Both the position numbers and the translations under genes were made by a program. From CAWKDG01 sp963848355 (lineage in GTDB: Bacteria > Actinomycetota > Acidimicrobiia > Acidimicrobiales > UBA8190): DNA of 64,000 nucleotides. This document shows positions 18,459-26,940 of the stretch, piece after piece (position 1 is the first letter of the stretch; the number at the start of each line of letters is the position of its first letter). Location: positions 310,001 through 374,000 of the forward strand of contig CAWKDG010000002.1 in assembly GCA_963848355.1 (NCBI GenBank), given 5' to 3'. A model generated the notes under the pieces. It saw nothing but the letters and a program-made list of their open reading frames with translations, had not been told where the DNA came from and did no database searches.

Positions 18459-18896
18459 TCAGTCGTCGTCGCGGACGACGCGGTTGCGCTTGCGGGTCGA
18501 CTGGCGGCGCTTGTCCTCCAGGCGACGGATCTTCGATCCCATCGTCGGTTTGGTCGGGACCCGGGGAGGTTCGCGGTGCAGGCCGTCGGCCAGACGGGCG
18601 GCCAAGCGGCGCAGGGCCACCTCGCGGTTGCGGGACTGGGAGCGTTCCTCGCCGGCCGACACTCGCACGGTCGGGCCCAACCGTTCGAGGAGACGGGCGC
18701 GCTGTCGCGGCCCGAGCGACGGGGACGAGGCCACGTCGAAACGGACCTCGGCGCGGGTGCTCGTCTTGTTGGCGTGCTGGCCTCCGGGACCGCCGCTGGT
18801 GGTGAAGCGCCAGACCAGTTCGTCGAGAGGGATGACGACGCCCCGCGTCACCCGGAGCACCTCACGCCGTTCGCTGTCCGGTGCCGGGTCGGTCAC
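18459..18896 (-). CDS. arfB: Peptidyl-tRNA hydrolase ArfB (ribosome rescue)
   Basis: A 145-residue stand-alone class I release-factor catalytic domain. The GGQ motif is in TSGGPGGQHANKTSTRAEVR, and the C-terminus is a basic tail (TMGSKIRRLEDKRRQSTRKR) that enters the empty mRNA channel of stalled ribosomes. This architecture is ArfB/YaeJ, which releases nascent chains from non-stop complexes without a stop codon. GTG 18896 is chosen as the start; upstream codons of the frame overlap the next gene. The gene lies 10 nt after the fumarylacetoacetase-family gene. Confidence 0.92.
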   Translation of the reverse strand: MTDPAPDSERREVLRVTRGVVIPLDELVWRFTTSGGPGGQHANKTSTRAEVRFDVASSPSLGPRQRARLLERLGPTVRVSAGEERSQSRNREVALRRLAARLADGLHREPPRVPTKPTMGSKIRRLEDKRRQSTRKRNRVVRDDD

Positions 18897-18906
18897 GGCC
18901 TCCAGG

Positions 18907-19791
18907 CTACGAGTGCCCCGGGACGCGCTCGTCGATGACCGGGTTCTCGAGGACACCCACCCCTTCGACCTCGATGCGGACGGCGTCGCCGGCCACCAAC
19001 CACTTCGGGGGGTCGAAGCTCGCCCCCACGCCGGCCGGGGTGCCGGTGGAGACGACGTCACCGGGCTCCAGGGTGAAGACGGTGGAGAGCTCCTCCACCA
19101 TGTCCCAGCACGAGAAGATCATGTCGTCGGTCGACGAGTCCTGGCGCAGCTCGTCGTTGACCCACGTCCGCAGGCGGAGACGGTGGGGATCGGGGACCTC
19201 GTCGGTGGTGACGAGCCACGGGCCCGATCGGTCCGTGGGTGTCGAAGGACTTGCCCATCGTCCACGTCGGTGTCCGCCACTGCCAGTCGCGCACGCTGAC
19301 GTCGTTCATGACGGTGAAACCGGCCACCACCGAGGCGGCCTCGGCCACCGACACGTGCCGGCAGCGACGGCCGATGACGAAGGCGAGCTCGCCCTCGTAG
19401 TCGACCTGGGCCGAGGCCGGCGGGATCTCGATGGCGTCGCCGGGACCGATCACACAGGTGCGCTGCTTGTTGAACCAGACCTGGTGCTCGGGCGCCGGTC
19501 GTCCCAACTCGGCCACGTGGGCTCTGTAGTTCATCCCCAGCCCCATCACCTTGGGCGGTCGCGGCACCGGCGCCAGGAGCGCGACCTCGGCGACCGGGTG
19601 CCGGCGCGCCGCCGTGGTGGCGGCACCGGCGGCGCGGTCCAGGGCCGACGGGCCGCCGTCGAGCAGGTCGGCCATGTCTCCGGGCAGCCCGACGGCTCCG
19701 GTCGGTGAGGTCGACGACGTCGTCACCGACGAGGACGCCGGTGCCGCGTCGGCTCCGTTCTCGGGCCCACTCGGAAACTGACGAGGCGCAT
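18907..19791 (-). CDS. Fumarylacetoacetate hydrolase family protein (three frameshifts)
   Basis: The FAH-family fold is clear: MGLGMNYRAHVAELGRPAPE, VDYEGELAFVIGRRCRH (metal-binding Glu residues), FTVMNDVSVRDWQ, TWTMGKSFDTHGPIGPWLV and TLEPGDVVSTGTPAGVG. About 294 residues from ATG 19791 (MRLVSFRV). Breaks near 19765, 19700 and 19219 are all corrected by shortening a GGG or CCC run. Members hydrolyse or isomerise 2-oxo or 2,4-dioxo acids in aromatic degradation (2-hydroxyhepta-2,4-diene-1,7-dioate isomerase-like); the exact substrate is unknown. Confidence 0.87.
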
Positions 19792-19810
19792 GACGACAAC
19801 GTAGGCCACG

Positions 19811-19855
19811 CCCACGAAGGCCACGCCCACGAAGGCCACGCCCACGAAGGCCACG
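19811..19855. repeat. Three exact copies of a 15-bp tandem repeat
   Basis: CCCACGAAGGCCACG repeated at 19811-19825, 19826-19840 and 19841-19855, with a partial copy before it. It lies in the divergent gap between the FAH-family gene and the SDR, a position where promoters would be expected. Confidence 0.95.
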
Positions 19856-19911
19856 GGGTCGAGCAGTAGCCTCGCCCCGGTCCGAGAGGGACGGCGTCCG
19901 GGAGGTGGAGC

Positions 19912-20654
19912 GTGACGGAGAACGATCTGCAGGGAAAGGTGGCCCTGGTGACGGGGTCCTCGAGCGGGATCGGCGCGGCCACGGCGCGGATGCTGGCCGA
20001 CGCCGGTGCCACCGTCGTCGTCAACTCGTCGTCATCGGTCGACGCCGGCACCGCACTCGCCGCCGAGCTCCCCGGGGCCAGCTACGTGCGGGCCGACATC
20101 GCCGACGACGCTCAGGCCGAGGCGTTGGTGGCGGCCACCGTCGACCGCCACGGGCGCCTCGACATCCTGGTCAACAACGCGGGGACGACGGCGGTCATCC
20201 CCCACCCCGACCTGACGGCGGCCACCCCCGATGTCTGGCGCCGGATCTTCGGGGTCAACGTGATCGGGACCTGGCAGGTCACCGTGGCCGCCGTGCCCCA
20301 CCTGAAGACAAGCGGGCGACGGCTGCATCGTGAACGTCTCCTCCCTGGCCGGTCACCGGCCGGTCGGCAGCTCGATCCCCTACGCGGCGTCGAAGGCCGC
20401 CCTCAGCCACATGACCGTCCTCCTGGCCAACGTCCTCGGGCCGACGATCCGCGGTCAACGCCGTCGCCCCCGGTCTCGTCGACACGCCATGGACGGCCGA
20501 CTGGGACGACGTCCGCGCCTTCGTGACGGCCCAGGCGCCGCTCGGCCGGTCGGGCACACCGCAGGACATCGCCGAGGTGGTCCTTTCGCTCGTCCGGGCC
20601 CGCTACGTCACCGGCGAGGTGGTCCAGATCGACGGCGGACTGCATCTGCGGTGA
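19912..20654 (+). CDS. Short-chain dehydrogenase/reductase, FabG-like (two frameshifts)
   Basis: A classical SDR of about 247 residues: VALVTGSSSGIGAATARML for NAD(P) binding, DILVNNAGTTAV, IVNVSSLAG (Ser), PYAASKAALSHM (Tyr and Lys), VNAVAPGLVDTPWT, and VQIDGGLHLR at the end. The frame breaks near 20313 (a GGG run that should be GG) and near 20452. GTG 19912 is the start, after a GGAGGTGGAG ribosome site. The full set of catalytic residues is present across frames, so the protein is probably active in the organism. Substrate unknown. Confidence 0.87.
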
Positions 20655-20697
20655 AGATGGCGCCCGGGACCGACGGCGCCGACACAGGGAGGATGAC

Positions 20698-21583
20698 GTG
20701 GACTTCGATCTCTGGCTGCCGACGGCCAATCCGTTCACCACTCCCGCGCTCCTGACCGCCATCGCCGGCCAGGCCGAGGAGCGCGGGATCCACACCATCT
20801 GGGTCGGCGAGCACGTGGTGACCTTCGATCAGTACGCGTCGAGCTATCCCTACTCCGACGACGGTCGCCTGCCTCTTCCGGCGCAGACCGGACTCCTCGA
20901 GCCCTTCACCACCCTGGCCTTCCTGGCCGGCCTCACGGCACGCGTCCGGTTGGGCACGGCCATGTGCCTCCTCCCCCAGCGCAACCCCGTCTACACGGCG
21001 AAGGAGGTGGCCACCCTCGACTGGCTGTCGGGCGGGCGCGTCGATCTCGGCGTCGGCGTCGGATGGTTGCGCGAGGAGTTCGACGCCCTCGAGGTGCCCT
21101 GGGCGCGGCGGGGGGCGCGCACCGACGACTACCTCGCCGTCCTGCGCAGCCTTGTGGTGCGACGATCCGTCGTCGTTCTCGGGCGAGTTCTACACCCTGG
21201 CCCCCTGCAACCAGTATCCGAAGCCGGTCCAGACCCCGCATCCCCCGATCCACATCGGCGGCGAGAGCGACGCCGCGCTGCGGCGGACGGCCCGGATGGC
21301 CCAGGGGTGGCACACCTTCAACCGACCCCCGGCCGACCTGGCCGCCCCGCTGGCCCGGCTCGACGCCCTCCTCGCCGCCGAGGGCCGGTCGCGCGCCGAG
21401 ATCACGGTGACGGTCTGTCCCTATTTCCAGGAGCTCAGCCCCGCCACCGTCGAGCAGTACGCGGCGGCCGGTGTCGACGCCGTGGCCGCTCTTCTCTTCG
21501 TCACCGATCCGAGCGACGTCCCCGGCGTCTTCGACGCCCTCGCCCCGTCGCTGGACCGGGCCCGCTCCGCCGGCTCGTCGTGA
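20698..21583 (+). CDS. LLM-class F420-dependent oxidoreductase (one frameshift)
   Basis: A luciferase-like monooxygenase-fold protein of about 294 residues. MDFDLWLPTANPF, IHTIWVGEHVV, VRLGTAMCLLPQRNPVYTAK, GGRVDLGVGVGWLREEFDAL and HPPIHIGGESDAALRRTARM are the family's conserved TIM-barrel segments, of the subgroup that usually binds F420. One break near 21151 (surplus T in CTTGTGG) separates RTDDYLAVLRSL from WCDDPSSFSGEFYTL. It follows the SDR after 43 bp and is likely co-transcribed with it. Confidence 0.88.
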
Positions 21584-21659
21584 CTATCCGCGGTCGCCAC
21601 GTCACCCCCGAGTAACTTCCTGCCTATCGCTGGAGGCGATTCGACAGGGGGTTTCTGAC

Positions 21660-22759
21660 ATGCAGGACCTCGACGACGGCGTCCGGGTGGGGCGCGGCAG
21701 GCTCTCGGCCGTCTCGGGTGACGCGGTCACGAAAGTGAAGCCGTTCCTCGACGACGTCCCCGTCGTCCCCGGCCAGCGGCTCCTCGAGGTGGCCACGGCC
21801 CTGTCCGACGGCGCCGCCCTCCTGCACGCCCGCCTCCGCCATCTCGACCCCGACGAACGCGACGCCATCCTCGACCTCATGGCCGGCCAGCTGAGCGGGA
21901 TCGTCACTCTCTGGACCGAACTCGTCCGCGAGATCGTCCCGTCGTCGGCGCCCGAGGTCGGGGGCGACGCCGACATCGGCGTTGTGTCCACCACCGAGGC
22001 GGTGGCCGACACCGCGGTCGGGTCGGACTCCGGGGCACTCCCGCGTACGCAGTTCCATCCGAGCGCGCAGGGCCACACCCTCACCCACGTCCGTCGGCCC
22101 GGCGAGGTCACCGGTCGTCGGCCAGGGCCCGATCCGGGTCTCGGTCCCCAGCCCGATCCCGGTGTGCGCCTTCTCCCCCGCCGGGGGGCCGAGGCGCTCC
22201 CCCGTCCGGCGGAGACCGCGCCCCGGGAGTGGTGGGCCACGCCCCTGCACTCGGTCGGCGTGGACAAGAGCGACGGTGGCCCCGACGGCGCCTACGAGGG
22301 CGACCGCCTGACACGTGACGAGTTGACCGGGGTCCTCAACCGCCAGGCCGGCTTCGCCGCCCTCGGGCGGGACCTCGACCGCTGCCGCCGGGCCGGCGAG
22401 CGTTTCGTGCTCGGGTACCTCGACGTCGACGGCCTGAAGGAGATCAACCGGACCCAGGGGACCGCGTGGTGGCGACGAGTTGCTGCGGAAGGTGACGGCG
22501 GCCCTGCGGGCCACCCTGCGCTCCTACGACGTGATCATGCGCCTCGGCGGGGACGAGTTCCTCTTCTCCCTCCCCGGGGCCGACATGGCCACGGCCGAGC
22601 TCCGGGCCAACGAGTTCGGGGTCATCCTGGCCGAGGAGGCGCCCGGCGGGTCGGCCTGCGTCGGCTTCGCCGAGCTCGCGGGGCAACGACACGCTCGACG
22701 AGATCATCTCCCGGGCCGAGATCGATCTGGTCGAAGAACCGACGCACCCGCGTCCGTAG
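21660..22759 (+). CDS. Stand-alone GGDEF diguanylate cyclase with an uncharacterised N-terminal region (two frameshifts)
   Basis: About 365 residues. The N-terminal half carries a short helical region (LPDERD-like LRHLDPDERDAILDLMAGQL) and then a disordered Pro/Gly/Arg stretch, with no recognised sensor. The C-terminal GGDEF domain begins DELTGVLNRQAGFAALGRDL, has FVLGYLDVDGLKEIN and an intact MRLGGDEFLFSL active site, and ends shortly after DEIISRAEIDLVEE. Breaks near 22463 and 22682 are both GGGG runs one base too long. No transmembrane helix is seen, so it should be a cytoplasmic c-di-GMP synthase. Confidence 0.85.
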
Positions 22760-22797
22760 TCGATGACCCCGCGCCCGACGGGCGTGGAGGAGACACG

Positions 22798-23563
22798 GTG
22801 ACCGTCTCGGTCGACGGCGACGTCGGGATCGTCACCTTGCGCCAGCCGCCGCACAACCTTCTCACCGAACCGATCCTTCGGGCCGTGGCCGACGCCCTCC
22901 ACGACCTCCGGGGACCAGGCCCGGGCGGCCGTCCTCGCCTCCGAGTGGCCGGTCCTTCTGTGCCGGCGCCAACTTCCGCTCCGACGATGCCCCCGATCCG
23001 ACCGAGGGGGGCGGCTTCGAGGCCCAGACCCGCGCCTTCTACTCCAGGCGGCCCGGATCTTCGACGCCCCCGTCCCCGTGGTGGCCGCCGTCCATGGTGC
23101 CGCCATCGGTGCCGGCTTCGGCCTGGCCCTGGCCTGCGACGTCCGCGTCGTCGGCGCCGGCGGATGGTTCCAGGCCAACTTCGTCCGTCTCGGGATCCAT
23201 CCCGGTTTCGCCCTCAGTACCGTGCTTCCCGCCGTCGTCGGCCCGGCCCGGGCGGCCGAGATCTTCCTCACCGGCCGCCGCGTTCCCGCCGACGACGCCG
23301 TCGCCATCGGCCTGGCCTCGCGGGCCGTGCCCGCCGGGGACGAGACGACGGCCGCCCCGGGATCGCCACGCGAGATCGCCGCCGGCGCCCCCCTGGCCGT
23401 CGCCGCCACCCGGGCCACGCTGCGAGCCGGGCTCGGCGCCGCCGTCCGGGCCGCCATGCGCCACGAACTGGCCGAGCAGACGATCCTGGCCGGGACGGCC
23501 GACGCCGTCGAAGGGGTCACGGCCGTCCTCGCCGGTCGCCCGCCCCGATTCGTCGGGGCGTAG
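22798..23563 (+). CDS. Enoyl-CoA hydratase/isomerase family protein (three frameshifts)
   Basis: A crotonase-fold protein of about 255 residues. Order of recognisable parts: VGIVTLRQPPHNLLTEPIL, CAGANFRSDD (the A-G-A-N/D-F oxyanion loop), VPVVAAVHGAAIGAGFGLALA (second oxyanion helix), FVRLGIHPGFALSTVLPAVVG and AAEIFLTGRRVPADDAVAIG. GTG 22798 follows a GGAGGA ribosome site. Breaks near 22911 (GGGG run), 22962 and 23044; the last needs a missing rather than surplus base, or two surplus G in the GGGGGG run upstream. Probably acts in beta-oxidation of an unusual acyl-CoA. Confidence 0.85.
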
Positions 23564-24394
23564 CTACCCGGTCAGCTCCGGCATCACCCGGGTGGCGAAC
23601 TCCTCCACCCGGGCCCGCCCCTCGCCGGGCCAGCCGCACACGAGATAGCCGATCCCGACGTCGCGCAGGGCCGCGGCGTTGGCCCTCACCTCGTCCCACG
23701 GCTCCGACAGGGACAGCGACGAGGCCCGGACGATGGTGGCCGGGTCGCGCCCGGCGGCCTCGGCCAGCCGGTCGAGGGTGGCCGAGAGCTCCGCCATCTG
23801 CGCCGGTGCCCCGTAGGTGTGCCAGACGTCGGCGAAGCGGGCCGCCAGCGGAAGGGTGCGCCGGATCCCCGACCCGCCGATCCAGATCGGCGGGTGCGGC
23901 CGCTGGACAGGGGCGGGACGCAAGCGGGCGTTGTCCAGGCTGATCGCGTGCCCGTCGTAGGAGACGACCTCGCCGGTGAACAGGCGGGTGACGATCTCGA
24001 GCGCGTCCTCCAAGCGGTCGAAGCGGGCGCCGGTGCCGGGGAAGTCGATGCCGAGCTGGCGGTGCTCGGCGTCGAACCAGGCGGCGCCGAGGGCCAGCTC
24101 GAGCCGTCCGTGCGAGGCGTGGTCCACCGTCACCGCCTCGGCGGCCAGCACCGACGGGTGACGGTAGGTCACGCCCGTCACGAGCAGCCCCAGACGGATC
24201 CGGGTGGTGGCCGTGGCCAGGGCGGCCAGAGTCGTCATCCCCTCGAAGCAGTTCCCCGGCCCGTCACCGTACATGGGGACGAAGTGGTCGAAGCCCCAGG
24301 CTCCGTCGAACCCGAGGTCCTCGACGAAACGGGCCCGGGACACGATCTCGTCGAACTCCTGGCGCTGCTGCGCGATGTCGATCCCGAAACGCAT
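23564..24394 (-). CDS. LLM-class F420-dependent oxidoreductase
   Basis: An intact 276-residue luciferase-like protein: MRFGIDIAQQRQEFDEIVSR, DGAWGFDHFVPMYGD, TTRIRLGLLVTGVTYRHPSV, GRLELALGAAWFDAEHRQLG and HPPIWIGGSGIRRTLPLAAR. These are conserved in F420-dependent members that act in actinobacterial redox metabolism. Its stop abuts the enoyl-CoA hydratase stop (tail to tail). It is unrelated in sequence detail to the LLM gene at 20.7 kb, so they probably have different substrates. Confidence 0.9.
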   Translation of the reverse strand: MRFGIDIAQQRQEFDEIVSRARFVEDLGFDGAWGFDHFVPMYGDGPGNCFEGMTTLAALATATTRIRLGLLVTGVTYRHPSVLAAEAVTVDHASHGRLELALGAAWFDAEHRQLGIDFPGTGARFDRLEDALEIVTRLFTGEVVSYDGHAISLDNARLRPAPVQRPHPPIWIGGSGIRRTLPLAARFADVWHTYGAPAQMAELSATLDRLAEAAGRDPATIVRASSLSLSEPWDEVRANAAALRDVGIGYLVCGWPGEGRARVEEFATRVMPELTG

Positions 24395-24461
24395 CGGAAC
24401 GCACCCTACTGTCAGCCTCGCGTCGGTGACGCCCCCCGGTGAGGCCGCCCGGCGGGGTCTC

Positions 24462-25841
24462 TCAGGCGCCGTAACCGGGATGGGCGACGGCCAACTTGGC
24501 CGCCACCGCGGCGCGGACGACGGTGCGGACCTCGTCGGCCCGCCCGTCGAGTTCCCCGGCCCGGATGGCGTCGGCCAACTCGGCGTCGCTCGCCACGCCG
24601 AGCCGGGCGAGCAGTCCCGTGTACTCGGCCTGCTGCCGGGGACCGAGGGCGATCTCCCGTCCGACCATGGCCACCACGTTGGCCGCCACCCGGGCGTGGA
24701 ACCGGGTGCGCCCGTCGGTGGCCGCCATCACCTCCGCCGCCAGGAACTCACGCACGGCGTCGAGCAGCTCGACGGCCGTCGGGGCATCGTGCACGGTCGC
24801 CACCACCGGCAACGGGTCATCGGGGGCGCTGTCGGTGGACGCGCTGTCGGAGAACACGGGGCCCGACCCTGCGGCGATCCCGAGGAGCTCGAGGAGATCC
24901 CATTCCACCTCGCACACCCGTCGGCCGATGGCGGCCAGCTCCACCGACCGCACCGCCCCCGACACATGGGTGAGGGTCTGGACGATGCAGATGACCCCCC
25001 ACCGCAGAGTGCCCAGGACTTCCCACCAGTGCAGGGTGTTGCGGTCGACGGGGGTCCCACTGGCTTTCTCGTAGGCGGCGACGAGCTGCTCGATCTCCCC
25101 GAAGCCGCCGACGGGCAGGGGCGAGCCGAAGCGCCACGCCTTCACGCACAACCAGCCCAGGTCCTCGAAGGGATCACCCAGATGGGCGAGCTCCCAGTCG
25201 AGAACGGCGCGGACGCCGTCGGGGCCGATGATGAGATTGCCGTTGCGGAAGTCGCCGTGGACGACGACCGGGGCCGACCGCGGGGGGCGGTTGTCGCCGA
25301 GCCAGCGGAAGGCCAGTTCGAAGGCGGGATGGGGCTCTCCGAGCCGGTCGACGACGGCGCGCAACTGCTCGAGGGGATCACCCCCGGGCAGGCCGGGAAC
25401 CTCGAGGGGAGGGACCCGGTGGATCGCGGCGAGGATCTCGCCGCAGTCGGCGGCCAGGTGGGCGCGCACGCCGGCCAGGCTCTCGTCACGGAGCAGACGA
25501 CGGGGGATCGTCTCCCCTTCCACGAATGCCATGACGAGGGATCCGGGGCCGAGGGTGGCCGTGTCGTCGCCGGCCACGACGACCTCGGGTACGGGGACGC
25601 CCGCCCGTCGCGCCGCCTGCAGGAGAGCGCCCTCGAGCCGCAGGCCCGGTGACGGGGCCCCCGTCGGGTCGCGGCGCAGGACCAGACGCCGGGGCGGGCC
25701 GTCGGGGCCCGTGGCCGTGAAGATCCACGTCTCGCGTGACGCCCCGCCGGGCGCCCGGGTGAGACGGTCGACGGCCACCGGCGCACCGAGGACCGGTCCG
25801 AGGACGGCGGCCAGCTGGTCGGACAGATCCCCCTCGGCCAC
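24462..25841 (-). CDS. Aminoglycoside-phosphotransferase-family kinase fused to a DUF6285-like domain
   Basis: 459 residues, longer than the 330-360 of a single APH-type kinase. The kinase part has APGGASRETWIFTA (P-loop-like), VVVHGDFRNGNLIIG (Brenner motif with catalytic Asp and Asn, about residue 193) and VLDWELAHLGDPFEDLGWLC (metal-binding Asp). This is the ACAD10/FadE36 type seen in fatty-acid and steroid loci, not an antibiotic-resistance enzyme. The last ~100 residues (HDAPTAVELLDAVREFLAAE through AKLAVAHPGYG) resemble DUF6285, which usually sits next to such kinases as a separate gene. Confidence 0.85.
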   Translation of the reverse strand: MAEGDLSDQLAAVLGPVLGAPVAVDRLTRAPGGASRETWIFTATGPDGPPRRLVLRRDPTGAPSPGLRLEGALLQAARRAGVPVPEVVVAGDDTATLGPGSLVMAFVEGETIPRRLLRDESLAGVRAHLAADCGEILAAIHRVPPLEVPGLPGGDPLEQLRAVVDRLGEPHPAFELAFRWLGDNRPPRSAPVVVHGDFRNGNLIIGPDGVRAVLDWELAHLGDPFEDLGWLCVKAWRFGSPLPVGGFGEIEQLVAAYEKASGTPVDRNTLHWWEVLGTLRWGVICIVQTLTHVSGAVRSVELAAIGRRVCEVEWDLLELLGIAAGSGPVFSDSASTDSAPDDPLPVVATVHDAPTAVELLDAVREFLAAEVMAATDGRTRFHARVAANVVAMVGREIALGPRQQAEYTGLLARLGVASDAELADAIRAGELDGRADEVRTVVRAAVAAKLAVAHPGYGA

Positions 25842-25875
25842 GGCCAGAGGCTACGTCGGGCCACCGGGGCGCCGG

Positions 25876-26904
25876 GTGGGGACGCCGGTAGGGTGTGCTC
25901 CCATCGCCGTCCGCCTGGAACCCCACGACGAGTACATGCACGAGCTGGGCCCCGAGCCCAACTTCAACGAGTCGATGTACTTCAACGTCTACGACCCCGG
26001 GACCCGTCTCGGAGGCTTCTTCCGGCTCGGCAACCGGGCCAATGAGGGGACCGGTGAGATGACGGCCTGTCTCTACCTCCCCGACGGGCGGGTCGCCTTC
26101 ATGTTCCGCCGTCCGGCGGTGACCGACAACTCCGCCTTCGACGCCGCCGGGATGCGCTTCGACGTGGTCGAGCCCTTCACCGAGCTGCGCGTCTCGTACC
26201 AGGGTCACGTCGTCCTCCTCGACCGCCCCCTCGAGATGGCCGATCCACGCGCCGCCTTCACCGGGAACCCGCACGGCGACTGTTCGGTGACGCTCACCTA
26301 TGCGGGACGGTCGGCCATGTTCGGTGGTGAACCCGACCAGCCGTCCGAACGTCCCGGTGAGGAGTTCGCCCGCGGCCACTACGAGCAGCTGGTGGAGGCC
26401 TCGGGGACCGTCACCGTCGACGGCGACAGCTGGGCCGTGCACGGTTTCGGTCTGCGCGACCACAGTTGGGGTCCGCGCTACTGGCAGGCGCCGTGGTACT
26501 ACCGGTGGCTGACGGCGAACTTCGGTGGCGGGTTCGGCTTCATGGGGTCCCGGATCGCCCGGCGCGACAACGAGGGGACGCGCGGTGGGTTCGTCTGGGA
26601 CGGCGAGACGATGCATCTCTGCACCGACTTCCGCATCCACACGACCTGGGAGGGTGACGACCGGTACCACCGGGCCCTCGAAGCGGACCTCGTCACGCGG
26701 GACCGCACGTGGTCGGTGACAGGCCGCGTCATGAACCTCATCCCCCTGCGCAACCGGCGACGCGGCCCCGACGGCGGCGAGATGGTGACCCGGATCTCGG
26801 AGGGTCTGACCGTTTGGACCCTCGACGACGGTCGTGTCGGCTACGGGCTGTCGGAGTATCTCGATCAGATCGTCGACGGGCAGCCGGTGGGCGTGGCCGA
26901 GTAG
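25876..26904 (+). CDS. DUF7064/AttH-like lipocalin-type protein
   Basis: A 342-residue protein from GTG 25876; no ATG precedes the conserved start IAVRLEPHDEYMHELG, so the exact start is uncertain. NESMYFNVYDPGTRLGGFFR, MADPRAAFTGNPHGDC, HGFGLRDHSWGPRYWQAPW and IPLRNRRRGPDGGEM match a family common in Actinobacteria and Proteobacteria (DUF7064/7065) related in fold to AttH/hydroxysteroid-processing lipocalins. The biochemical role is unknown. It is divergent from the APH-DUF6285 fusion, a pairing that often occurs in acyl-CoA or terpenoid catabolic loci. Confidence 0.75.
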   Translation: MGTPVGCAPIAVRLEPHDEYMHELGPEPNFNESMYFNVYDPGTRLGGFFRLGNRANEGTGEMTACLYLPDGRVAFMFRRPAVTDNSAFDAAGMRFDVVEPFTELRVSYQGHVVLLDRPLEMADPRAAFTGNPHGDCSVTLTYAGRSAMFGGEPDQPSERPGEEFARGHYEQLVEASGTVTVDGDSWAVHGFGLRDHSWGPRYWQAPWYYRWLTANFGGGFGFMGSRIARRDNEGTRGGFVWDGETMHLCTDFRIHTTWEGDDRYHRALEADLVTRDRTWSVTGRVMNLIPLRNRRRGPDGGEMVTRISEGLTVWTLDDGRVGYGLSEYLDQIVDGQPVGVAE

Positions 26905-26940
26905 CGGCTCGCCGGCACGAGCGGAGCACGCTGTCGCGCC

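Noticed and set aside
24462..25841. Aminoglycoside resistance gene
   Set aside because: Kinase motifs match the ACAD10/FadE36-type metabolic branch, and the fused C-terminal domain and neighbours are metabolic.
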